Part shown: positions 7,201 to 16,300 of the stretch, one piece after another
How positions within the stretch are numbered: position 1 is the stretch's first letter
Layout: every line of letters begins with the position of its first letter
Assembly: GCA_009692485.1 (NCBI GenBank)
Contig: SHZB01000016.1
Location: 1-35,906, forward strand
Direction of reading: 5' to 3'
DNA length: 35,906 nt
From: Myxococcales bacterium
Lineage (GTDB): Bacteria > Myxococcota_A > Polyangia > Polyangiales > Polyangiaceae
The notes under the pieces: model-generated
Told to the model about the DNA's origin: nothing
What the model saw: only the letters and a program-made list of their open reading frames with translations
The model's database searches: none
Program-made: the position numbers and the translations under genes

Positions 7201-9489
7201 ATGAGCGCCACCATCTCACACTCGTCGTTCTATCAAAGCTTCGCGCGCCGTGTCGCCGCGGCCCGCGATCGGGTCGGCCGCCCGCTCACCTTCGCCGAGA
7301 AGATCCTCTTTTCGCATCTCGCACCGATGGGCCGGCAAGACCCCGCGCACGCCGTGCCTGAACGCAAGAAGAGCTACGCTGGCCTCTACCCCGACCGAGT
7401 CGCGATGCAGGACGCCACGGCTCAGATGGCGCTGCTGCAGTTCATGCACGCAGGCCGCGACACGACGGCGGTTCCGAGCACGGTCCACTGCGATCACCTG
7501 ATCCGGGCACACGTCGGCGCGAAGAGCGATCTGCTCAAGGCGTACGACGAAAACGACGAGGTCTTCGCGTTTCTCAGCACTGTCTCGCAGCGCTACGGCA
7601 TCGGCTTCTGGAAGCCTGGCGCGGGCATCATCCACCAGGTCGTGCTCGAGAACTACGCGATGCCCGGTGCCATGATGATCGGCACCGACTCGCACACGCC
7701 GAACGCGGGCGGCCTCGGCATGGTGGCGATCGGAGTCGGCGGCGCGGACGCGGTCGACGTCATGGTCGGCGAGCCCTTCGATTTGCGGTGGCCGGGGCTC
7801 ATCGGTGTTCGACTCACCGGCAAGCTCGACGGCTGGACCTCGCCCAAGGACGTCATCCTCAAGCTGTGCAGCATTCTCACGGTGAAGGGCGGCACCGGCC
7901 ACATCGTCGAGTTTTTCGGCCCCGGCACGCGCGCGCTCAGCTGCACCGGCAAGGGCACGATCACGAACATGGGAGCCGAACACGGCGCGACCACGAGCGT
8001 GTTTCCCTACGACGACCGCATGCGCGTCTACCTCGAGTCCACGAGCCGCTCCGACATCGCCACTCTCTGTGAGGCCCACGCCGCCGAGCTGCGCGCCGAC
8101 GCCGAGGTCGAGGCCTCGCCCGAGAAGTACTTCGACCGCGTGATCGAGATCGACTTGTCCACGCTGGAGCCCCACCTCGTTGGTCCGCACACGCCCGATC
8201 TCGCGCGCCCCGTCTCCGAGATGGCCGCCGAGCTAGCGCGCGAAGGCTACCCCGAGCAAGTCAGCTACGCGCTCATCGGCAGTTGCACGAACTCGTCCTA
8301 CGAAGACATGGAGCGCGCGGCGCACGTCGCTCGTCAGGCACTCGACAAGGGCGTGAAGGTGCTCGCGCCGCTGATGGTCTCACCGGGCTCGGACCAGATT
8401 TTCGCGACGATCGAGCGCGATGGCCAGCTCGCTGCGCTCGAGGCTGCGGGCGCGACCGTGCTCTCGAATGCGTGCGGCCCGTGCATCGGGCAGTGGCAGC
8501 GCGACGGCGTCACGGCGGGCACCAAGAACACGATCGTCACCAGCTTCAACCGCAATTTCCGCGGCCGCAACGACAGCAACGGCGAGACGCTTGCGTTCAT
8601 CGGCAGCCCAGAGATCGTCATCGCCCTCGCGCTTTCGGGCCGCCTCGGCTTCGATCCGCGTCGCGATTCGCTCACCGCTTCGGACGGCTCGAGCTTCATG
8701 CTGACGCCGCCGGTCGCACCCGAGGTCCCCGCGCGCGGCTTTGCCACCGGGGCCGACGGCTACATCGCGCCGCCCGAGGACGGCCGTGCGCTCGAGGTGA
8801 CGATCGACGTCGGGAGCCAACGCCTGCAGCTGCTCGACCGCTTCACGGCCTGGGACCAGAAGGACTTCAGCGATCTCGTGGTGCTGCTGAAAGCGAGCGG
8901 AAAATGCACGACGGACCACATCTCACCCGCCGGTGCGTGGCTTCGTTTTCGCGGCCACCTCGACAAGATCAGCGACAACATGTTCATCGGCGCGGTCAAC
9001 GCATTTGCCGAAAAACCCGGCACCGGCGTGAATGTACTCACGGGCGAGGCGGGAGTTTCGTTGCCGCAAATCGCGCGCGAATACAAGGCCAAATCCCAGG
9101 GCTGGCTCGCGGTCGGCGACGAGAACTACGGCGAAGGCTCGAGCCGCGAACACGCCGCGATGTCGCCACGATTCCTGGGGGCGCGGGCGGTCCTGGTACG
9201 CAGCTTCGCCCGCATCGCCGAGACGAATTTGAAGAAGCAGGGCGTCTTGCCGCTCACCTTCGCTGAGCCGGCCGACTACGAAAAGATCCGCCACGACGAC
9301 CGCGTCGCGATCACCGGGCTCGCCGGGACGGAGGGCCTCGCGCCGGGCCGTCCGGCGACCGTGACTCTCTCGCACGCGGACGGGACGACAGAAACCTTCG
9401 CGGCCAACCACTCGCTCAGCGCCGTTCAGATCCAGTGGTTCAAGGCCGGCTCGACCCTCAATGCGCTCGCGCTGCGAGAGTCGCGCTGA
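7201..9489 (+). CDS. acn: Aconitate hydratase, mitochondrial type
   Basis: 762 residues, the length of mitochondrial-type aconitase rather than the roughly 890-residue AcnA or roughly 860-residue AcnB. It isomerises citrate to isocitrate in the TCA cycle in the cytosol. Visible motifs: 'HCDHLI' (97-101), 'GTDSHTPNAGG' (161-171), the [4Fe-4S] ligands Cys362 in 'SCTN' and Cys425/Cys428 in 'NACGPCIGQW', the substrate loop 'NFRGRND' (452-458), and the swivel domain with 'YGEGSSREHAA'. ATG 7201 fits the family N-terminus. The short gap to the minus-strand small lipoprotein gene makes 7131-7200 a divergent promoter region. A GNAT gene follows after 25 bp. No unusual residues were noted. Confidence 0.96.
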   Translation: MSATISHSSFYQSFARRVAAARDRVGRPLTFAEKILFSHLAPMGRQDPAHAVPERKKSYAGLYPDRVAMQDATAQMALLQFMHAGRDTTAVPSTVHCDHLIRAHVGAKSDLLKAYDENDEVFAFLSTVSQRYGIGFWKPGAGIIHQVVLENYAMPGAMMIGTDSHTPNAGGLGMVAIGVGGADAVDVMVGEPFDLRWPGLIGVRLTGKLDGWTSPKDVILKLCSILTVKGGTGHIVEFFGPGTRALSCTGKGTITNMGAEHGATTSVFPYDDRMRVYLESTSRSDIATLCEAHAAELRADAEVEASPEKYFDRVIEIDLSTLEPHLVGPHTPDLARPVSEMAAELAREGYPEQVSYALIGSCTNSSYEDMERAAHVARQALDKGVKVLAPLMVSPGSDQIFATIERDGQLAALEAAGATVLSNACGPCIGQWQRDGVTAGTKNTIVTSFNRNFRGRNDSNGETLAFIGSPEIVIALALSGRLGFDPRRDSLTASDGSSFMLTPPVAPEVPARGFATGADGYIAPPEDGRALEVTIDVGSQRLQLLDRFTAWDQKDFSDLVVLLKASGKCTTDHISPAGAWLRFRGHLDKISDNMFIGAVNAFAEKPGTGVNVLTGEAGVSLPQIAREYKAKSQGWLAVGDENYGEGSSREHAAMSPRFLGARAVLVRSFARIAETNLKKQGVLPLTFAEPADYEKIRHDDRVAITGLAGTEGLAPGRPATVTLSHADGTTETFAANHSLSAVQIQWFKAGSTLNALALRESR

Positions 9490-9514
9490 CGAGACCGCAT
9501 CGTGGAGAGAGCCG

Positions 9515-10102
9515 ATGACCGCAGCCGATGACCGTAAGCCTCCCGTGCGCGTGCGCGTGACAGGGCTGCAAGAGGCGCACCTGCTCGAGCTCATGCGCAT
9601 CGAGACGGAGCTCGCACAAGAGTGGCTCGGGCTCGGAGTCCCGACCGATGCGCTCGCGCCGCGCAGCGATCGAGAGCTTGCGCGGCTCGTGCGAGACCAC
9701 GACGTCTATGTCCTCGAGGCCGACCACCAGGTGGCCGGGTATCTCGCGTGGCAAGACCAATCGCCGGGCGTAGCGATGCTCGGCTCGCTGACGATCGCGC
9801 CGCCGTATCGACGCTTCGGACTCGCAATGCGGCTGTGTCGGGAACTGGGGGAGGTCGCGCAGCAACACGGGGTCGGGGTGGCCGTCGCGACGTGTTACGC
9901 GCGCGCGGCAGGTGCGATGGCGTTCCTCGCGGTCAACGGTTTCATGCCGATCGAGCTGACGGGGCGACCGCCCGAGCCGCTCGGGGAGTGGCTGCAGAGT
10001 CATCCGCTCGAGCTGTTCGGCAGCGCGCGCAAGCTCTGGTGGGCGAGCACCGACGGACTCGGCACGCTCCCGGGCTTGCCGCGGCCATCGCGCGGAATGT
10101 GA
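9515..10102 (+). CDS. GNAT-family N-acetyltransferase
   Basis: 195 residues from ATG 9515, which has GGAGAG 4-5 nt upstream. The ORF-track start at 9461 would overlap aconitase and lacks such a site. The acetyl-CoA-binding motif A of GNAT enzymes is visible as 'LTIAPPYRRFGLAMRLCREL' (strand, Q/RxxGxG/A-like loop, helix). It is followed by a strand with 'VAVATCYARAAGAMAFLAVNGF', the usual RimI-type closing pattern. The acceptor substrate is unknown; protein N-terminal or small-molecule acetylation are both possible. It is 25 bp downstream of aconitase on the same strand and probably co-transcribed. Confidence 0.8.
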   Translation: MTAADDRKPPVRVRVTGLQEAHLLELMRIETELAQEWLGLGVPTDALAPRSDRELARLVRDHDVYVLEADHQVAGYLAWQDQSPGVAMLGSLTIAPPYRRFGLAMRLCRELGEVAQQHGVGVAVATCYARAAGAMAFLAVNGFMPIELTGRPPEPLGEWLQSHPLELFGSARKLWWASTDGLGTLPGLPRPSRGM

Positions 10103-10342
10103 CCGACGGCGTGGCTCGGGAGCGCGGTGCAGCTGCGCCGTCCGAGTCCCAAAATAAAAGTTAACATAATCTATCTTATGCGCGTTTTCTTCAGCGCCGA
10201 ATGACAGCGAATCAGCGGCGATCGCAGCGAATTACGGGCCGACCGCGAATTACCGGCGATCGCAGCGAACTACGGGCCGTCCGCGACGGATGAGCCCTCC
10301 GCGAATGACGGGCCGTCCGCGAATTGCCGACGATCGCAGCGA
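10103..10342. other. Convergent intergenic region with AT island and repeats
   Basis: 240 bp between the convergent GNAT and BamB-like genes. It starts with a possible 7-bp stem (GACGGCG at 10105-10111 with CGCCGTC at 10136-10142). An AT-rich patch at about 10151-10180 ('aaaataaaagttaacataat') follows and is strikingly unlike the GC-rich surroundings. The rest is the imperfect repeat array described separately. No ORF here looks real. Confidence 0.7.
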
Positions 10343-10345
10343 CTA
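10206..10345 (-). repeat. Imperfect 36-38-bp array starting at the stop of the BamB-like gene
   Basis: Read on the minus strand, the array is made of units of 37, 36, 38 and about 30 bp. Units begin TAGTCGC, TCATTCGC, TAGTTCGC and TAATTCGC, and the first three end CGGCCCG. The TAG opening unit 1 is the stop codon of the BamB-like gene. Copies are diverged, so the array is older than the 3090 array, but its phase on the stop codon is the same. Confidence 0.8.
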
Positions 10346-11767
10346 CCGCGGCGGCACGATCCCGAGCGCAACGAGCACGCCGGCGTTGCTGAGCGCGTAA
10401 GCATGGAGGCCGTGAGCCACGGGCCGAGCCGCGAAAGATGCGCCGCTCGCGATGCCGTCGACGACACCGCCGTCGAGCGGATGCACAAGGAACAGACCGT
10501 AGCGCGTCGTGCCGACCAGAAGCGCTCCGGCCCAAGGCTCGACCGCCGAGAGCCCGCCCGCCGGAAGCTCGCGGTGCCACAGCTCGGCGCCAGTCTTCGG
10601 ATCGAGCGCGAAGATCCCGGTGAGCCCGGAGGACGCGATCAGAATTCGCGTGGGTTCGGCTGCGCCTCTGGCCTCGACTGCGCCTCTAGCCTCGGATGCG
10701 CCTTTGGGCTTGGCTGCGCCTCTGGCCTCGGCTCCGCCTTTCGCCTCGCCTTCGGAGCGCGAGCGGCCGCTCCACATCACCAGATCGGTCACGCCGACGA
10801 CGCCCTCGTTGTGCCACGCCTCGGCACCGGTCTCGAGGTGAAGCGCGTAGGTCCCGGTCTCGTAGCTCGAGACGAACACGAGCTCGGTGTCGTCGATCTT
10901 CGCGACCACCGGGGTCGTGTCGACGTCGAGGTATCGGATCGCATCGGCGACTCCGGTCTCGGTGGCGCGAAGGTTGAGATCGACGGGCGCAGGCCACGCT
11001 TCGCTCCCATCCGTAGTGCGGTACGCCATGACGACGCCATCGGAGAAGCCCGTGAGCACGGTCCCCCCATGCACGGCGGGCCCGGCGTAGCCGCTGATTT
11101 CCATCCCGGACGCTGGCGAGCGCTGGCGAAACCACTTGGGCTTTCCGTCCGCTCGGTCGAGCGCGAGGAGCGTGTCATTGGCATTCACCACGTAGACGAC
11201 GCCGTCTCGCACGACGGGTCGCCGGAGGATCTCCGCGTTCGTGCCGGCGCGCCACACGAGCTTGCCGTCGGCCGCGCGAAGCTTGTACACGCCGCCGTCG
11301 TTCGAGCCGAAATACACGGCGTCTTCGCTCGGCTCGTAGCAAGGTTCGCTGTGAATTCCCGCGCCAGTTTGAAAGCGCCAGCGAGAGCGCAGCGTGACGG
11401 CGTCGAGCGCACTCATGCCGCCGTCGCTCGTGCCGACGAACAAGCGCCGATGCTGCGGATCGATCGCGACCGCGGCCCGCTCGTAGCTCTCGCCGGCGCG
11501 GTCGTGCGGGATCGCGAGCTCGCGTCGCGCCGTTACCGCCATCGCGCCGCTTGGGTGATGCGCCCAGATCGGCCCCTCCGGATTCGACACGAGGCCAGCC
11601 TCCGCACAGCCAACGCCAGCCAGGCTAGCCAGGCTCGTCAGGCCAATCGCGAGACCCAGCACGGCTCGGCCCGGCGAGCTTGCCACCGACCGCGACCCGC
11701 GCGGCGCATCCGCGAACAGCGGTAATTCTGGCTGAAACTGCGCGATCGACTCCGCCCCGCGGCTCAT
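10343..11767 (-). CDS. BamB-like PQQ-repeat beta-propeller lipoprotein
   Basis: 474 residues from ATG 11767, which overlaps the upstream stop as ATGA and so is probably translationally coupled. The longer ORF-track start (12034) only reads the upstream gene out of frame. A hydrophobic segment ends in 'LAGVGC' (Cys54), a lipobox. The rest is a series of PQQ-like blades with the usual 'xALDxxTGxxxW' pattern: 'LRAADGKLVW', 'LDRADGKPKW', 'LHLETGAEAW', 'LDPKTGAELW'. BamB is the propeller lipoprotein of the outer-membrane-protein assembly complex, and a YfgM-like gene sits directly upstream, as in Escherichia coli. One inter-blade loop carries a 5-copy 6-residue Glu-Ala-Arg-Gly-Ala insertion. A BAM role is inferred from fold and context; other PQQ lipoproteins are possible. 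Confidence 0.82.
   Translation of the reverse strand: MSRGAESIAQFQPELPLFADAPRGSRSVASSPGRAVLGLAIGLTSLASLAGVGCAEAGLVSNPEGPIWAHHPSGAMAVTARRELAIPHDRAGESYERAAVAIDPQHRRLFVGTSDGGMSALDAVTLRSRWRFQTGAGIHSEPCYEPSEDAVYFGSNDGGVYKLRAADGKLVWRAGTNAEILRRPVVRDGVVYVVNANDTLLALDRADGKPKWFRQRSPASGMEISGYAGPAVHGGTVLTGFSDGVVMAYRTTDGSEAWPAPVDLNLRATETGVADAIRYLDVDTTPVVAKIDDTELVFVSSYETGTYALHLETGAEAWHNEGVVGVTDLVMWSGRSRSEGEAKGGAEARGAAKPKGASEARGAVEARGAAEPTRILIASSGLTGIFALDPKTGAELWHRELPAGGLSAVEPWAGALLVGTTRYGLFLVHPLDGGVVDGIASGASFAARPVAHGLHAYALSNAGVLVALGIVPPR
10661..10750. repeat. In-frame 18-bp minisatellite, five copies
   Basis: Five 18-bp units on the tgcgcctctggcctcg pattern, encoding a six-residue Glu-Ala-Arg-Gly-Ala-type repeat on the minus strand inside the BamB-like propeller. 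It lies between two blades and would form a flexible charged loop. Confidence 0.92.
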
Positions 11768-13266
11768 GGCGTGCCGCCGGGCGCCGGCATCGGAAGCCCA
11801 CCGGGAATGCCACCCTCGAGGCCCTTTTCTTTCAGCAGCTGCTGAATTTGCTCTGCGGTGATCTTGCCGCCAGGCCCACCAAGGCCACCGAGGCCACCCA
11901 GGCCACCGAGCGCACCCGGTCCACCAAGTCCACCCGGTCCACCAAGCCCACCGAAACCACCCAGCATCGCCTTTGCCGGCACGGCAGCCGGATCGATGCG
12001 GCGCAGCGTCGTATCGACCGCGGTCTCGAGCCAACGGAAGGGATTCAGTCCCCCCTGCGCACCGCTGGCCACCGCGAGGCGCTGGGTCTCGAGATCTTTC
12101 TTCGCCTCGAGCAAGAGACTCTTCGCGTCGTCTTTCTTCTTCTCGGTCTCGAGCACCCTGGCGCGATGGTATTTGCCCAGGATCTTGAAGCTCGCCGTCG
12201 GCACTTGCGCGAGTTTTTCGAAGACGGCGTGCGCTTGCTCGAGCTCGTTCTTGCCCTCGTGCACGAAGCCGCGCCCCTCGAGCGCACGACCGCGCACGTC
12301 CGAGTCCGCGGCTGCCAACTCCGAGCGCAGCACCTCGTCGAACGCGGCGGCGGCGGCGTCCCAGTCGCGCCGCTCGAGCGCGAGCCCCGCCTCTCCCAGC
12401 TTCGCGAGGACCGCGGCGCCGCTGCCATCCGCATGCGCCGCGGCGCTCCGGTAGGCCGCGAGTGCGGCTCTCTCCCGCTCGTCGCGCGACGGATAGATCG
12501 TCCGCGTGTCCTTCTTTTTCTCGTCCTCTGTGCGCGTGTCTTTGTCCGCGAGGATGACGGGGGCCTCCTCAGCGAGCGCGCCTTCCGCGAGCGCATCGGA
12601 CAGCGCCGCATTGAACTGCGTTGTACGCGACACGTACACGAGCGCTCCGATCCCGCCGAGCACTCCGGCCACGAGCCCCCAGCGCAGCCACGGCCAGCTC
12701 TTCTTGAGCCATTTCTGAGCGGCATCGCCACCGCGCGCGAGTGCGTCATCGACCGCCAGCGCGACATCGCTGGGTCCGTCGCCGTCGCCCCCGCTCGCAA
12801 GCTCTTGGCGCTTTCCGGCAGACCTGTCGCGCGCAATCCGGTTGCGGTCCTTCGGCGTCGTCGTAGCGCCCGAGACCGCGCCGGTCTTTCGCATGATCGC
12901 GCGCTGTCGGCGACGCTCGGCCCGATTCAGCGCCGGGCGTGCCTCGGCCGCAGCACCATCCCGAGCGACATCGTCCGCGACCCCGAGCGCAGAGGCCACC
13001 GCATGTGCGCGCGCACCGCCGGCATCGTCCGCATCATAGTCCGCGTCGCGCTCGCCCGCGTCATCGTCATCGTCCGCGTCGCGCTCGCCCGCGTCCGCGT
13101 CATCGTCCGCGTCATCGTTCGCGTTCGCGTCAGCCTCGCCCACGTCAGCCTTGTCCGCGTCGGCCTTGCCCGCGTCGGCCTCGCCCGCGTCGGCCTCGCC
13201 CTCGTGACCGCCGCGCCCGAGTTTCGTGGACGGCTCCGCGCCGATTTTCTTGCTTTCCTCGCTCAC
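11764..13266 (-). CDS. YfgM-like membrane-anchored TPR protein
   Basis: 500 residues. Residues 22-85 are an acidic Asp/Ala/Glu/Gly repeat, and 105-190 is a basic linker. A single membrane segment lies at about 191-212 ('GLVAGVLGGIGALVYV'). A TPR-like helical domain runs from about 265 to 390 ('LGEAGLALERRDWDAAAAAF'), and the C-terminus is Gly/Leu/Pro-rich (about 445-500). Anchor plus periplasmic TPRs upstream of a BamB-like gene matches YfgM, the SecYEG-associated periplasmic chaperone partner encoded beside bamB in Escherichia coli. The cytosolic acidic tail and Gly-rich C-terminus are extra. The stop overlaps the BamB-like start by 4 bp. Function is inferred by synteny; sequence similarity to YfgM itself cannot be judged here. 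Confidence 0.75.
   Translation of the reverse strand: MSEESKKIGAEPSTKLGRGGHEGEADAGEADAGKADADKADVGEADANANDDADDDADAGERDADDDDDAGERDADYDADDAGGARAHAVASALGVADDVARDGAAAEARPALNRAERRRQRAIMRKTGAVSGATTTPKDRNRIARDRSAGKRQELASGGDGDGPSDVALAVDDALARGGDAAQKWLKKSWPWLRWGLVAGVLGGIGALVYVSRTTQFNAALSDALAEGALAEEAPVILADKDTRTEDEKKKDTRTIYPSRDERERAALAAYRSAAAHADGSGAAVLAKLGEAGLALERRDWDAAAAAFDEVLRSELAAADSDVRGRALEGRGFVHEGKNELEQAHAVFEKLAQVPTASFKILGKYHRARVLETEKKKDDAKSLLLEAKKDLETQRLAVASGAQGGLNPFRWLETAVDTTLRRIDPAAVPAKAMLGGFGGLGGPGGLGGPGALGGLGGLGGLGGPGGKITAEQIQQLLKEKGLEGGIPGGLPMPAPGGTP
11868..11964. repeat. In-frame 9-bp-type Gly-Gly-Leu/Pro repeat
   Basis: Repeated 'ccaccgaggccaccc'-like blocks encode GGLGGPGG on the minus strand near the C-terminus of the YfgM-like protein. 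The repeats are imperfect, mostly multiples of 9 bp. Confidence 0.85.
13026..13205. repeat. In-frame acidic minisatellite (Asp-Ala-Gly-Glu-Ala)
   Basis: Repeated 'gcgctcgcccgcgtc', 'gtcatcgtc' and 'gcctcgcccgcgtcg' blocks encode DAGEAD/ERDADDD on the minus strand, the acidic N-terminal tail of the YfgM-like protein. A 12-18-bp periodicity is visible. Confidence 0.88.
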
Positions 13267-13289
13267 GGGGCGGGACTCTTAGTGCGCGC

Positions 13290-13323
13290 ATCGGGGCCGT
13301 CAAGGTTCAATCTCGGCCCCGAT
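13290..13323 (-). terminator. 10-bp perfect stem between envelope genes
   Basis: ATCGGGGCCG (13290-13299) and CGGCCCCGAT (13314-13323) form a perfect 10-bp inverted repeat with a 14-nt loop. It lies in the 79-bp gap after the sulfatase-fold gene and before the YfgM-like gene on the minus strand. No T-tract follows. It may attenuate or separate the two halves of the minus-strand run. Confidence 0.5.
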
Positions 13324-13345
13324 TCAGCGGCGGATCTACCTCAGC

Positions 13346-16300
13346 TCACGGTGCTCCGGCCGCCCCGTCGAGCTTCGTCACCGAGGCCGCCACATCATCC
13401 GTAAGCGGCACCACCGCGAACGCTTCGACGACGACTCCGTCCGTCGCGTAGATGACAAAATCACTCGCGTCACCGGCGCGAAGGCTGCCGCTCACGCTCG
13501 ACCGAAGCTCGCCGTGAAGCTCCACCGAACGGTCGCCGCCTGGCACATCGAAGCGCAGCGTCGTCTTCGGATCGAGCTCTGGCGCAGCCTTCGGAACCGT
13601 TCGCGTGCGGTCCTCGACCGAGCGCCCTCGGGCTCGAACGCTGAAGTGCGCCTGCCCGCCAAGGCTCGCGTGGGCTCGCAAAATCACCCGGAATCCTCGG
13701 CCATTTCCGCCTTTCGGGATCGTGGCGCCGACCATGACGCCACTTTGCGCGAAGCGGCGCAGGCGCTCCTGCTCCACCGAATTTGGTCCGCCGATCCATG
13801 CGAGGATCTTCGCGCGCGCTCCAAGCTCGAGCCCGCCGGCGATCGGATCGGGCGCACCGAGGTAGCGCGCCATCGCCTCGGCAATTTCGACGCCGCCGCC
13901 GAGAGCAACCACCGCGCGCGCCATCGCGAACCTCGCGTCGTGGTACGGCTCGACCGCGAAGGCCTTCGCCAACAACGGGCGTGCGGCAGCGTCCCCGATC
14001 CGCTCGAAGGCATTCGCGAGCGCGACGCGGAGCCGCACATCGATGAGTCCGCGGCTGAGCGCGATGACGACGCCGCGCGTGCCGACACGCCCAAGAGCGC
14101 TCACGAGCTGTTTGGCGCGCTCATGCGGAATGGGCACGGAAGCCGGCCCCTCCTCGGGAAATGCCGCGCTCCACCACGCGAGCAGAGTGGCCGCACCGCG
14201 ATCGTCACCGGCCTCCGCGAGCACGAGCGACGCGAGCCGCCGCCACGACTCTTCTTCGCCGCTCGCGAGGTCGAAGGTTCGTGGCGCACCCCGACCGAGC
14301 CGCGTCAGTGCGAGCGCGGCCCAGCTCCGCACCGCGTCGTCGTCGTCCGTCGCGAGCGCCCGCTCGAGCTGCGGCGCCACGTCATCGACGAGCCTCCGCA
14401 CGCGCTCGGTGATGTCGGGATGTGCCGCGCTCTCACGTGGATCCGAGGCCGCGACCACCGCGAGTTCGAAGAGCGCCTCGGCCGCCTTCCGTCGAAACCT
14501 GAGGTCCGCGTCATCGAGCAAAGCCGCTGCATCCGGTGCCGCATCGACGTCGCCGGCGAGCGCGCGTCGCAGCCCCTCCGGCCACGGCTCTAGCGAGCGC
14601 TCGAAGCGGCCCATCGACGCCGCGAAGCCCCGCTGCTCGGCCTTCATCTTGCCAGCCGCTTCTGCGTACGACTCCGCGACGTCACTCCGCTGTGCCGGGT
14701 CGCTCGCGAGCTCGAAGAGCCGGCAAGCACCGATTTTTCGCGCGCAAATGAGCCGCAGCGTGGCTTGCGCGAGCATCGTGTGGTCGTCCGTTTCGCTGAA
14801 CGCGAAGCCGCCGCCGCCCTTGTCACGACCAAGCATGAGCGCGCCGAGATCGCGCCCTCGGATCCGCGGCGAAACCGGGATCGCGAGCGCGCGCTCGATG
14901 GTGGGCACCAGGTCCACGAGACTCACCGGCTCCACGACGCGACGCGGCTCGACGAGCCCCGGCGCATGGATCACGAGCGGCACCCTCACCTGCTCTTCGT
15001 AAACCGTCGTGCCGTGGTAGCGGCCACCGTGATCGCCAAATTCTTCGCCGTGATCGGCGGTGACGATCACGATCGCCCGAGGCCGTGACGCGCGCATCGC
15101 ATCGACGAGCTCACCAAGACCCGCATCGGCCGCGCGGATCTCGGCGTCGTAGCGATCGATGTCGCGCTCGCCGAGATCGCTTTCCGGGTACGCGAGGTAC
15201 GGCTCGTGCGGTTCGAACAGGTGCGCCCACGCGAAGATGGGCACATTCGGAGGCTCGGTCTTCAGGTACTCCACCAGTTCTCGGGCACGCTCACTCGCGC
15301 TCGAGAACTGTCGCTTCTCGTACTCGAAGCCCAGGCCATTCGCTTCAAAGGCCGTAAATCGCTCGCGATCCACGAAAAAAATCGCCGGGGGATAGAACGC
15401 AGCGGTCCGGTAGTCGTAGCGGCGCAACGCCTGTGCGAGCGTCTCGGAGTCAGCGCCGAGCCCTTGCATCAAGAGCGGACGCATGAACTTTCCTGTCATT
15501 AGCGAGGCGACCGCGTACGAGGTATGCGGCGTCGCCGTGTAGGCCGCCTCGAAGACGACGCCGCCCTCGGCCAGCTTGTCGAGCCGCGGAGTCATCGCGC
15601 GGCCGTAGCCATACGCGCCGACGTGGTCCGCCCGCAGCGCGTCGATGCTCACGAGCAAAATGTCGCGCCCGGTCCAATCCAGCACGCGCTCGGTCGCGGT
15701 CGCGGCTTCGGGGATCGCGTCGTCGAGCGCTGGCGGCGGCTCGAGCGCGGAGGCGACGCGCACGGCGTAGCTCAGTCGCGGTGCTCGCTCGCGGAAGGTC
15801 CACCGAATGTTGTCAGCCGAACGCAGCGAGCGGGGCGCGAGCAACGCAAGGATCACGGTGAGCAGAGCGGTCCCGACGGCAGCGCCGAAGCGCGCGCGTT
15901 CGAGCCATCCGCCCGCCGGAAGAGCTCGCCTCCGATGACCCGGTGGCCACAAACCCAAGGGGACGATGAGCAGCCCGAGCACACTGAGCCCGTCGTGAAA
16001 CACGGGATAGAGCCGCGGCAATACGCGCGCATTGGCGAGCTCGATGCCCACGAGCAGCGCCACGATCGGCAGCGCGCTGAACCATCGACTCCGCTTCGCG
16101 ATACGAGCGAGCCCGCGCGACAAAGGCGGCGCCGCGAGCCACACCATCGCGCTTGCGGCGAGCGTGACGACGACGACGAACGCCATGCGACTCCCGAGCG
16201 TGAAGCTCCGGCCACCCGAGACTCCGACCGCGACCACGCCCGACCACGCGAGCGTGATGAGGCAGAGCGCGATGCGTGGCACCCGCCGCTCCGCGTGCTC

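Noticed and set aside
9461-9514. Upstream start of the GNAT ORF
   Set aside because: It overlaps aconitase and has no ribosome binding site, whereas ATG 9515 has GGAGAG.
11768-12034. N-terminal extension of the BamB-like ORF to 563 residues
   Set aside because: It reads the Gly-rich tail of the YfgM-like gene in another frame; the ATGA overlap start at 11767 is natural.
13290-13323. tRNA-like TTCAATC sequence in the hairpin
   Set aside because: No acceptor, D or anticodon stems around it; the gap is only 79 bp.
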